NCBI GenBank assembly: GCA_030849805.1 | Contig: JASANZ010002097.1 | Coordinates: 1-45,033, forward strand | Direction: 5' to 3' | Source of the DNA: Sergeia podlipaevii | Lineage: Eukaryota; Euglenozoa; Kinetoplastea; Trypanosomatida; Trypanosomatidae | Length of the DNA: 45,033 bases | Shown: positions 37,173 to 45,033 of the stretch, piece by piece | How the letters are laid out: each line of letters begins with the position of its first letter | Position numbering within the stretch: position 1 is the stretch's first letter | Translations under genes and position numbers: made by a program | The notes under the pieces: model-generated | Databases searched by the model: none | Told to the model about the DNA's origin: nothing | What the model saw: only the letters and a program-made list of their open reading frames with translations

Positions 37173-38578
37173 GTGCGTGATGGAGATTGCTTCATGGTTG
37201 TTTGTGGGATATATTATTTTGTGACAATGATTCCTTTTTTTTTTTACTAGAAGGAAGCGATGGCACTTCTTGAAAAAATACTCTTGGAGAGATCTTTGTT
37301 GCTTATATGTTTGAGCTATTTGTGGTGTTTTCTTTTAATATAGAATTGTTTGTTTGTTTCTTTGATATTTTGAGAGCCTCGGTTCTCCGCTTTTTCCGTT
37401 TTTTTTTAAATTGTTTTGCGTGTTTGGGTTTTGGTGTACAGTGGTGTCTTATATTCTTTAGAGAGAGGACACTGGGTGCTGTTTCTGTTCTGTGATGATG
37501 TTATTTTACTATTATTGTTTGTTTGCCACTCAAACCCCATATATAAGGATGTATATGTAAATCAAGTATAGAGAAAGAGAGAAAGAGTATCTGTCACGCT
37601 CCTTCTGTGCTGAAGCACATGAATAAATGTAGCTATATTCCGCAATGCGGCATTTCAACTATAATAAGCAAAACAGAAAAGAAAGAACTGAATGTGATCT
37701 GAAAGTATTGAATGGACGTCGCGCAAGCCTACTTAATGAAGATGCTGCACGACTAGCAGCTCCTCTTGCAAGTATCATCTACTTCTTCTTCCTTTTTTCT
37801 GAATTACACCTTCCACATCCTCTATTTTTTACCCATTTTTTTTTCTTAAATTTCAACACATTACGGTGTAGCACACAAAAATATTTCTCTGTGTGTGTGT
37901 GTGCATTGCATCGTATATATATAAACTCTACTTTCAGAACGCGCGTGTGAAGGATTGATTTTTTTTTTTTCGGATCCTTAAAAAAAAAAGAGGGAAACCA
38001 AAACAACAACAAGGAGGCAAGTGACACCAGTCATTGCCGCAATCGTTGTGTACACTCTACACACATATATTTAGTAGGTAGATTGTTCACTTCATAGACT
38101 ACTTGCAGGTGTGCCGCTGACAGTAAAAACGGGTGCACACTTTTGTAAAGCTCCGACCTTTTTCATTTTTCATTTTTTAAAGAAAGGGAGGGCGGCATAT
38201 ACTGTGTGATTGCGCTATCCTTGCTTGTTTGTTCGATTGTTTTTATAGCTCTTTGAGCATTACTATTTCTTTTTAAAAAAAAAAAAATACTACCCGTAGT
38301 GAGTTGTGTCTTCATATTTTGTTCCTTTCTTACTATTATTATCATTACTACTGCACCCACTTTTGTTTGCTAGTTGTGGTGTTTTTTTTTTTTTTTGCGC
38401 ATATATTTACTACTCAACCGGAAGATAGAAGGACGAAAGAAACAGTTTCTCTTTTTTTTTTCATTCAACAACGGAGGAGGTGGAAGTACCTGTACCTTCT
38501 CCCGTGTCCCCTTCATCTGTAAAATTATCTCTACGAATAAATCAGTCCGTGAAGAGGCGAAATCCTAGTCGATCAGAA
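37173..38578. other. Spacer between dynein and the four-TM gene
   Basis: 1.4 kb of AT-rich sequence with T and A runs (38273-38287 and 38380-38397), a GT run near 37892-37902 and a short AT run. A few short protein-like frames at 37619-37780 are noted separately. The likely acceptor for the next gene is the T/C tract at 38450-38465 with AG at 38475-38476. Confidence 0.6.
38450..38476 (+). promoter_or_regulatory. Predicted trans-splice acceptor of the four-TM gene
   Basis: A T run with C (38450-38463) is followed by AG at 38475-38476. No ATG occurs in any frame between it and the start at 38579. Confidence 0.5.
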
Positions 38579-40984
38579 ATGGCGAAATATGACAGATCGT
38601 CGAAGCAGAGCATGCGCGGCACCTCTGTCCTTACTAGCGACAAGTCAAGCGCACGGCCAGCATCGTCCTCCGTTGCTCTTTACGTTATTGCTCTCATTGT
38701 TTTTATTGTGTCTGCCGCAGCACTCGTGCTCATGATGGTCACGTTGATGGTCAATTCTTTTGTTAACATATCAGTCTCTGAAAATATGTATGCCAAAATT
38801 CCAGCTGTAGTTCCGACGTCACCGCTACTACTCATTCCACAACTAGACGCATCCATTGGGCTCACTCGCGCGTGCCTCAGCGGCGGTAGATGTCCTAATC
38901 GCAATGATATCAGCGGAGTTTCTCCCCTCCTTCCCGACAAGGACGCTATCGTGGCTGCTCTCGCGTCTGAGCCAAAGCTGGCAAAGGAATATGAGCAGGT
39001 CTACAGCCAGTTTTACTTTGGGTATGATATAGCCGAGCCATGTGGTACTTCCTCAGGCACAGTTGCGTCACTGTCGAAGTTTGCGCTTGCCTCGGGAATT
39101 TTGTCCGTACTGTGCTTCTGTGCTGTTGCGGTGATGAGCACATTTCTGTTTGTGCTGCTCACGCGGATTGACGTACTGGTTGGTGTTGCCACGATTGATG
39201 TGGAAGCGCAGACCGTTCGGGTGGGCGAGGACAACATTGATGTCGAATACATGTTGCATGAGATTGATGTACATAGAAGATACGAGAAGGGACTATTGAT
39301 TGCAATGGCGATCATGGCTGCGCTTTCGGCAATATGGAGTCTGTGCCTTATGGCTGTAGAGGTGTCCCTTGTCATGTCGACGATGAAGTGTGGCCAGAGT
39401 GTGTGCACCGCCTTTAGGGACTCCATGAAGGCACTAATGAACGAGCTAGAGGCTGCGGGTAGCAGCACAACTGGTTACGAAACCAATTGCTCGCTTGGTG
39501 CTTCCTACGTCGTTTCTGCTGTCTGCTTTATTCTCGCCGTCATCATACTCGCTCTGACGCTCGTTCTGTTTCTTGTGTACTACTGGTCCTGCCGCGGCCG
39601 TCGTCTTAGTGAGCGCAAGCGCCTTCTTGAGCTTAAACAGAAGGATCTCCTCTCGCAGATCGCGATGGAGGAGACGCGACGCCAACGCACGCGACAGTCA
39701 CTCATCCTCAAGTCTAGACAGATCTCTATTGCTGCTACGGAGTTGGAGCAGGAGCTGGAGGAAAAGGCGTCCGGAAGTTTAACTTCGTCCCGTAAAATGC
39801 TGTCTTGTGAGCATGTGGAACGAAAAGAGCTGGATAGAAGCGTAGTGGGTTATGCGTCGGCTGCCTTCCCCACTCTGGGTGCTGGTATTGCACTGGTGAA
39901 GCAGCAGAAGAAATTGACAGACAAGGAAATGAGTGCGAGAGACGCCCTTGAGAGGTTAGAAGCCATCACATTTGACGAGATGGCTCTCTTGTCGTGCAAA
40001 GTGACCCACGCAGAGGGCCTTCTCGCGCTACACGAGTCTACTCTCAGCTGGTCCTTTGCACCTGCGCTGGATCTCCACGTTGTGGAGACCTTTTACCGAC
40101 AGAAGCTTATAGAGCGGTACCAGAAGCGTCTGCGTGACATAGTTGAAAAGAACTCCTCGCTGTTGCCGCCACCCTCTCATGGTATGGAGGGCCGCTTGCG
40201 GATGATGGACCCAAGGGTGCTACTACATGCGTGTGCCTCCCACTACTCTCTAGCTGCCACGCAGGGAATCAAGAATGCCTCTCCACCTACGGAGAAGTGG
40301 CTAGATAGTCTTGCAGACGAACCAGCGCCACTTCTGTTGAGTCAGGCGTGCAGCCTTGGCAGGAGAAAGGCTGCAAGTCACAACGGCAATTCCGCCACCT
40401 TTGTTTCCCTCTCACTCTCAAGCAATACCGACATGTCGAGTAGTATGGAGAGGCCAGCGACTGGGATAAGGCAAGTGCCATTCACCAGCACCGCCGCTCT
40501 TCCCCCGCGGCGCACGCACGTGTCACCAACCACTAGCCCCTCCACCATGCTGGGGCGCCATGGAGGAGTCGTACAGGTTGTTCCCGGCGCAAATCTAGAG
40601 AAGCGAGGAAGCAGTGCGCCTGAGAGGCTTTCGAGCTTATTCTTTACGCCACAGGAGCAACAGAAGTTGAACCGAGCCAATAGCTCTGTTCCGCATTCAC
40701 GCCCCACCAGCTCTCAAGGTGTCCAGAACTCGGGGCGAAGCCCGATTATCGTGCGTCCCCACACAACCTACGTTGTAAGCAGCGCCTACCCAACCTTAGA
40801 GTGCTTTGCTGATGGTCCTCTAATTCCCAATGAGAACGAAGGGAGTCCTGGGTCGCGCAGCAGCCGTTTGGGCGGGGGAGGCGGCACGCTACCACCAGAG
40901 TCTATACCTAGCAGTCAATGCGTGTCCAACGCAGATTCGTCTTCGAAGAATTTGTTATGTGAGCCAACTCCTGTTTTTCAGTGA
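38579..40984 (+). CDS. Four-transmembrane protein with long cytoplasmic tail
   Basis: An 801-residue protein of unknown function. Four hydrophobic helices lie at about residues 31-60 (VALYVIALIVFIVSAAALVL), 168-195, 238-268 and 306-336. The loop after helix 1 is about 105 residues with paired cysteines (CLSGGRC); the loop between helices 3 and 4 is about 40 residues with three cysteines. This predicts both ends in the cytoplasm and disulfide-bearing loops outside. After helix 4 come a basic, coiled-coil-like stretch (about 337-400), a helical region to about 560, and a Ser/Pro-rich disordered tail to the end. The topology recalls tetraspanin, claudin or amastin proteins, but no signature of those families is visible and the protein is far longer. 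The open frame starts at a GTG (38480); the first ATG is 38579. Confidence 0.7.
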   Translation: MAKYDRSSKQSMRGTSVLTSDKSSARPASSSVALYVIALIVFIVSAAALVLMMVTLMVNSFVNISVSENMYAKIPAVVPTSPLLLIPQLDASIGLTRACLSGGRCPNRNDISGVSPLLPDKDAIVAALASEPKLAKEYEQVYSQFYFGYDIAEPCGTSSGTVASLSKFALASGILSVLCFCAVAVMSTFLFVLLTRIDVLVGVATIDVEAQTVRVGEDNIDVEYMLHEIDVHRRYEKGLLIAMAIMAALSAIWSLCLMAVEVSLVMSTMKCGQSVCTAFRDSMKALMNELEAAGSSTTGYETNCSLGASYVVSAVCFILAVIILALTLVLFLVYYWSCRGRRLSERKRLLELKQKDLLSQIAMEETRRQRTRQSLILKSRQISIAATELEQELEEKASGSLTSSRKMLSCEHVERKELDRSVVGYASAAFPTLGAGIALVKQQKKLTDKEMSARDALERLEAITFDEMALLSCKVTHAEGLLALHESTLSWSFAPALDLHVVETFYRQKLIERYQKRLRDIVEKNSSLLPPPSHGMEGRLRMMDPRVLLHACASHYSLAATQGIKNASPPTEKWLDSLADEPAPLLLSQACSLGRRKAASHNGNSATFVSLSLSSNTDMSSSMERPATGIRQVPFTSTAALPPRRTHVSPTTSPSTMLGRHGGVVQVVPGANLEKRGSSAPERLSSLFFTPQEQQKLNRANSSVPHSRPTSSQGVQNSGRSPIIVRPHTTYVVSSAYPTLECFADGPLIPNENEGSPGSRSSRLGGGGGTLPPESIPSSQCVSNADSSSKNLLCEPTPVFQ

Positions 40985-42675
40985 GGGAAGACGCGCGTAA
41001 GACGCAAATCTCTTCTTTATATATGCGTTATGACTATATATACTAGAATACAGATGAGGGGGTGAGAAAGGAAAATATACGGAGAAAAACGGATTGTGTG
41101 CGTGAGTGCGTATGTGTGCGAACGCAATAAAGCATCTATACATCTATATATATGGATTTTGCCCCTTTTTGTGTGTGTCTTTTTATAAATGAAAAACACA
41201 CTTACTGTATTGTATGTATGTACTGTGTTTTGTATATTAGCTACGGTGAATTGTCTTCTTGAAGCGAGCCGCTTCCTCAACTTTCTCCTTTTTTTTCCTT
41301 TCTGCTGTCCACCGCTCAGATACTTCTGGGAACAAGGCGATACGACGTTGTCGTATACCTGATTTTTTCATTTTATAATTGGATGATGATTGCTATGTTT
41401 CTTCTCCATTATCTTTTGTAGGTGGTGTTACTTGTTGTCGGCACCGATAGCCTTTAAATGTGTTGTTGCTTTTATATGTTTTCCTCATTGTTCTTCTTTT
41501 TTGGTGGGCGTATTTATCAGAAAGGGAAGAGAGAGGGAGAGAGAGACAGAGGAAGAAAAGAGAGCTTCAACAAAAACAAGGTTTGTGTGCTTCTTCTATA
41601 TGTGGGATATTTCTTTCCTCCTTTTTTTGGGGGGAGGGGAGGAGGGAGAAGGGGGGCACTGTGACGGGGAGTGTAGTTTGTAGTACATTTGCTCTTCCTA
41701 TATATATTTGTAGAGTTAAAGAGGACCGTGAAGATACGTCTTTCAGGGCAAAACGAAAAAGTGAGAGCGGGAACAAGTGCCAAAATGCCACTCACGTAAT
41801 CTCTTCACTTTTTTTTTCCTTTTTATTGCGTCCTCGAGAACACCATGTGTCACCCCTCACCCTCACCCTCGAAAAAAAAAAAAAATGATATTGGTAGTAG
41901 ACGAAAATGTATATTTAACGAAGTGGTGAAGGGAAATGTTTGGAACGAAACGAAACGTGTAGGAAAAAAGAGAAAGAGTAAAGGAGAGTGGAGTGGAAGC
42001 CACATTCAGGTCTATGTTGATTGGAATCTTTTCCTTTTAGTTTCATAGAGCGCATATATTGCTAGGAAAATGTATGTGCTAGAGGGGCTACTTTGATATT
42101 ATTACAACTTTTATTTCTGATGTGTACTTATTTCTTACGTATATAAACATAACAACATTTTGATTTATGAGGGTAACTATTTCCTCTTTATTATTACATT
42201 CATTTTACAAAAAAAAAAAAAAAAAAGCGCGATGTGCGGTTGCGAGTGCGTGGTTTGGTTCTAGGTCGCTCTTATTTTGCTTTGGTATAGACGTCATATT
42301 TTTTTGGACGTTTTTCAAAAGTTTTTCTTTCCTTTAGTAGAAAACACCAAATTATGTGTTTATTGATACCATGACTGTTATGTGGAACTCTCTCTCTCTT
42401 ACCCCTCTTGTGAGTCACTCTCTCATATTCGAAGCGCTGCCGCTGCATGTAAGATGTGGCGTGCCTTGTGCCCACTAATTCACTTCCTTTCTCTTTCTCT
42501 CTCTCTGCTGCAAATTTCGTTTCTCCAGAATTTTACATTCAACTATAAATAATTGTTTATCTTTTTGCTGTGTATACTCAATTTTAGGACCCCTTTCATT
42601 TTTTTTTATATACACCACCCGCTGGAAGCACACACCACCCGAACGAAAACAACGAGGCGAAAAATAAAAGAAGTT
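40985..42675. other. Spacer between the four-TM gene and the small protein gene
   Basis: 1.69 kb with AT runs, G-rich (41629-41656), poly-A (41868-41885 and 42210-42226) and CT-rich (42490-42510) tracts. At 41281-41319 there is a textbook pyrimidine tract plus AG with no gene close behind it, followed by a perfect 7-bp hairpin (41340-41346 with 41350-41356). The acceptor for the next gene is probably AG at 42586-42587. No plus-strand gene was seen. Confidence 0.6.
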
Positions 42676-43251
42676 ATGTCGAAGAGCAACGAAGTTTTTA
42701 ACGCCTCGCAAAACCGCAACCGCGCTGCTAGCATGCACGACATTGAAGAAAAGGAGAACACCGAGTATGCCGAGCGACACAATCTGCAGGCGCTCTTCTC
42801 TGAGTTTGCCGCTGCGCTGCGGGAGAAGGACCCAAAGACAGAGCAGGAGGCGGAGCGTGTTCTGCTAGACCTTCTCTCTCATCGCAAGGCGGAGCGCGAC
42901 CGCGCTGCACTACGCCTCCACTTTAATCAATCATTTGAAGTAAACTTAGACAACGGTCGCAAGGTGCTCAAGCTCAGTGTGGGGACTGAAAATGCCACCC
43001 TGCGTATTGTGCAGAAGACGCGCTCCATCGCGATGGACGAGACCTTTACTATCACGATCGAACAGGCCGATGAACTCACGGTTCTTTTTTATGAACTGGG
43101 CCGCTTCGTGGTGGAAAACCCTAAAGGAGAGCAGGGTGGCTTTATCAGCATTGACGATCATGATGTTTACCTGCTTTCCGGCGGAAAGGATTGTTTTGAC
43201 GCTGGGGATGAACTGTTCAACATGGCACTGCACCTGAACCTGAAGAAGTGA
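42676..43251 (+). CDS. Conserved-looking hypothetical protein, 191 residues
   Basis: I do not recognise this protein. It is soluble and highly charged. Residues 1-85 are predicted helical (HNLQALFSEFAAALREKDPK), with a spacing faintly like RIIa/Dpy-30 docking helices but not enough to claim. Residues 85-191 alternate short strands (FEVNLDN, VLKLSVG, ATLRIV, FTITIEQ), suggesting a compact beta-rich domain ending in a helix (ELFNMALHLNLKK). No signal peptide or membrane helix is present. The open frame reaches 42553, but that part is hydrophobic spacer translation and begins with a non-ATG codon. The ATG at 42676 lies 89 bases after a likely acceptor with no ATG in between. Codon use is like the neighbouring real genes. 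Confidence 0.75.
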   Translation: MSKSNEVFNASQNRNRAASMHDIEEKENTEYAERHNLQALFSEFAAALREKDPKTEQEAERVLLDLLSHRKAERDRAALRLHFNQSFEVNLDNGRKVLKLSVGTENATLRIVQKTRSIAMDETFTITIEQADELTVLFYELGRFVVENPKGEQGGFISIDDHDVYLLSGGKDCFDAGDELFNMALHLNLKK

Positions 43252-43532
43252 GAGGCTCGGGGAGAGGGGGAGTGGAGGGAATTAGCGAATGAGTGAGCAA
43301 GGGGGGTGTGTCGACTATGCCCCGCGCTTGCGAGGCTCTTTATTGTGAGAATGCTTTATCTCGCACAATTACCGAGATTTTTTATTATTATATTATTGTT
43401 TTTTCTACTTTTGCTGTTAGGTGCGTTTTTTTTTCTCTTTTCTTCTCATTTGATTTTATGTGTTTGTTGTCTTCAAGAAGGCACATTATAGAAGTAAGTG
43501 GAAGTGAAGGACTGCTTGACCTTATCTCGTCG

Positions 43533-43550
43533 ACACACACACACACACAC
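43533..43550. repeat. AC dinucleotide microsatellite
   Basis: Nine AC units. Confidence 0.9.
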
Positions 43551-44037
43551 TCGAACATGGGTCTCTCTTTTTCCTTTTCCTTTTTTTTTTTGAGAATGCT
43601 GATTGTTACCGCGTAGGCATCGGAGATATATATGTGTGTGCATATGAGTCTTTAGTTTTTTTTTGTGTGTGTGAGATGAGCAGCTGTATGCTAGCACCTG
43701 CTAATGGAGAAAGAGTGGGGAGGGGGAGGAAAGGATGATAGGCAAGTATGGCCTCCAGATTTCTATTTTACTTCAAAGTTGTTATACAGTATGCTCGTTT
43801 GAAGGCGCTTGAGTCAGTGCGACGCGTCTCTTTTTATATGCGCATCAACGAAAGAAGAAAAGAAAAGAAAAAAAGTCAAGGGCATAAAGGAGTAAGTTAG
43901 GCGTTGGCTGCTTGTATTTGTGATTGCGTGAGCTCTTGTTGTTGTTTTTTCTTGGTACAAAAAAAGGTTCACAAGACGTACGGCATGGCAGCTGTTAACA
44001 TTGTTTTATGAAGTTAAACCAAAAATGCATCTTTGTA

Positions 44038-44084
44038 TTCTTCGTTTTCTTTATTGGTATTCTTTTTCATACATCTACTTTTAG
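44038..44084 (+). promoter_or_regulatory. Predicted trans-splice acceptor of RPS10 copy 1
   Basis: A T/C-rich tract ending CTACTTTTAG gives an acceptor AG at 44083-44084, eleven bases before the S10 ATG. Confidence 0.65.
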
Positions 44085-44095
44085 GTCATATAATC

Positions 44096-44605
44096 ATGTC
44101 CACCTACGTCCCCAAGCCTGCACGCGACGACGTGTACCGCTTCTTCTTCACTGAGGGCGTCATTGCCTGCAAGAAGGACCGTCTCGGCAACTGGACCGGT
44201 ACCCTCGGCGGCAAGACCTTCACCGTGCCCTGCATCCAGGTCATGCAGCTCATGCGCTCCCTCAACAGCCGCAACCTGATCAAGGAGCAGTTCGCGTGGC
44301 GCCACTACTACTGGACCCTTAACGACGACGGTGTTGCGTACATGCGCGACTACCTCCACCTCGGCCCCAACGCCGTCCCCAACAGCCACAAGCCCACCTC
44401 CACCAGCTACGAGAAGGTCGTAGAGGGCCGCGGTCGCGGTCGCGGTCGTGGTGGCCGTGGTCGTGGTGAGGGTCGTGGTGAAGGTCGTGGTCGCGGCGAG
44501 GGCCGTGGCCGTGGTCGTGGCTTCGGCAACGAGCGCTCCAACTACCGCGCCGCTGCTGCCGCTGAGACCAACGCCGCCCCCGTGGAGGCCGCCGCTCAGG
44601 AGTAA
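44096..44605 (+). CDS. RPS10: 40S ribosomal protein S10 (eS10), copy 1
   Basis: A 169-residue component of the small subunit head. The N-terminal winged-helix domain of eS10 is clear: RDDVYRFFFTEGVIACKKD, then VMQLMRSLNSRNLIKEQFAWRHYYWTL and a DYLHL segment. Residues about 113-150 are an Arg-Gly repeat (GRGRGRGRGG... with GEGRG units), longer than the short glycine-rich tail of many eS10 proteins and a likely target of arginine methylation. The end is Ala-rich. Codons strongly favour C/G in third position. Upstream in-frame sequence is hydrophobic spacer starting with a non-ATG codon, so the ATG at 44096 is the start. A second copy begins 841 bases downstream. Confidence 0.96.
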   Translation: MSTYVPKPARDDVYRFFFTEGVIACKKDRLGNWTGTLGGKTFTVPCIQVMQLMRSLNSRNLIKEQFAWRHYYWTLNDDGVAYMRDYLHLGPNAVPNSHKPTSTSYEKVVEGRGRGRGRGGRGRGEGRGEGRGRGEGRGRGRGFGNERSNYRAAAAAETNAAPVEAAAQE

Positions 44606-44791
44606 CTCTTTTATGGCCAAGAAGTGTTGTTCTTTTGTTTCTACTCTTTCATTTCTAAAAAAAAAAAAAAATCTCGAAAGATAACGCAGGTGCGCTACAT
44701 AAGCTAGCTGTGTTTCAGCGCATATCGAGGGGCAAATGTGAGCTGGCATTTGCGGGTTCTTTGCATACTCCCCTCGTATGTTAGTGTGTTT

Positions 44792-44822
<31 letters not shown>

Positions 44823-44936
44823 CTTGGTACGTTAACTGTCTTCGTATTCTTTATTACTATTATTGTTTTCTTCATTTCACTTTTTTTCATTTCTTTCACT
44901 ATCATCATTGCTATTGTATTTAAGTGACTGACAATC
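44606..44936. other. Spacer between the two RPS10 copies
   Basis: Contains an A run (44658-44671), a GT repeat (44796-44822), and a T/C-rich tract ending in AG at 44923-44924. That AG is twelve bases before the next S10 ATG and is its likely trans-splice acceptor. Confidence 0.65.
44796..44822. repeat. GT dinucleotide microsatellite
   Basis: About thirteen GT units between the S10 copies. Confidence 0.95.
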
Positions 44937-45033
44937 ATGTCCACTTACGTCCCCAAGCCTGCACGCGACGACGTGTACCGCTTCTTCTTCACTGAGGGCG
45001 TCATTGCCTGCAAGAAGGACCGTCTCGGCAACT
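44937..45033 (+). CDS. RPS10: 40S ribosomal protein S10 (eS10), copy 2, cut by window end
   Basis: The first 32 codons of a second S10 gene; the rest lies beyond the window. Over these 97 bases it differs from copy 1 at one synonymous position (ACT for ACC in codon 3), so the encoded residues are identical. The four bases before the ATG (AATC) are shared with copy 1, while further upstream is unrelated. Confidence 0.93.
   Translation, partial: MSTYVPKPARDDVYRFFFTEGVIACKKDRLGN

Larger units (their letters stand above)
43252..44095. other. Spacer before RPS10 copy 1
   Basis: AT-rich with G-rich and T-run stretches and a CA repeat (43533-43550). A T/C-rich stretch close to the S10 gene provides its acceptor. 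No gene was seen. Confidence 0.65.

Noticed and set aside
38579..39600. Amastin or tetraspanin identity for the four-TM protein
   Set aside because: The signature motifs of those families are not visible and the length is several times that of amastins.
44081..44944. 287-codon minus-strand frame over RPS10
   Set aside because: It is an antisense shadow of the GC-biased S10 codons and Arg-Gly repeats.

Overview
The window looks like nuclear chromosomal DNA of a trypanosomatid (kinetoplastid) protist. Every convincing gene lies on the plus strand and is a single uninterrupted reading frame, the longest 13 kb. Genes are separated by 0.4-1.8 kb of AT-rich, microsatellite-filled DNA. In front of the starts there is usually a pyrimidine tract followed by an AG and then no ATG until the true start, as expected where polycistronic RNA is processed by spliced-leader trans-splicing. 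The presence of an RNA-editing-type RNase III with a U1-like zinc finger fits this group specifically. Coding DNA is only moderately GC-rich and the spacers are clearly AT-rich, so a Leishmania of about 60% GC is unlikely. I cannot name the genus. From memory, unchecked, a similar block (eIF6, kinase, duplicated S18, dynein heavy chain, duplicated S10) exists on Leishmania chromosome 36.

Layout: 770-2233 MAP kinase kinase-like kinase; 2723-5542 DEAH-box splicing-type RNA helicase; 6160-6945 mitochondrial NFU1-type Fe-S scaffold; 7425-8174 eIF6; a 1.8 kb spacer with some protein-like scraps; 10005-12257 AMPK/SNF1 alpha subunit; 13629-17348 a large protein with a divergent Schlafen-type (AlbA_2) domain; 17933-18400 a probable decayed or frame-broken small gene; 18908-20980 the RNase III editing-endonuclease-like protein; 21404-21790 a small secreted protein; 22196-22636 and 23002-23442 tandem ribosomal protein S18 genes; 24180-37172 inner-arm axonemal dynein heavy chain; 38579-40984 a four-transmembrane protein with a long cytoplasmic tail; 42676-43251 a small unrecognised protein; 44096-44605 and 44937-45033 (cut by the window edge) tandem ribosomal protein S10 genes.

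The genes do not form one pathway. As usual in these organisms, the cluster is a shared transcription unit of unrelated functions: translation (eIF6, S18, S10), RNA processing (DEAH helicase, RNase III), signalling (MKK, AMPK), mitochondrial Fe-S supply (NFU) and flagellar motility (dynein). The most interesting items are the Schlafen-like protein with acidic residues at nuclease-type positions, the RNase III gene with an out-of-frame ATG four bases before its start, and the broken-looking gene just upstream of it. No RNA gene, CRISPR array, transposon or strand switch was recognised.
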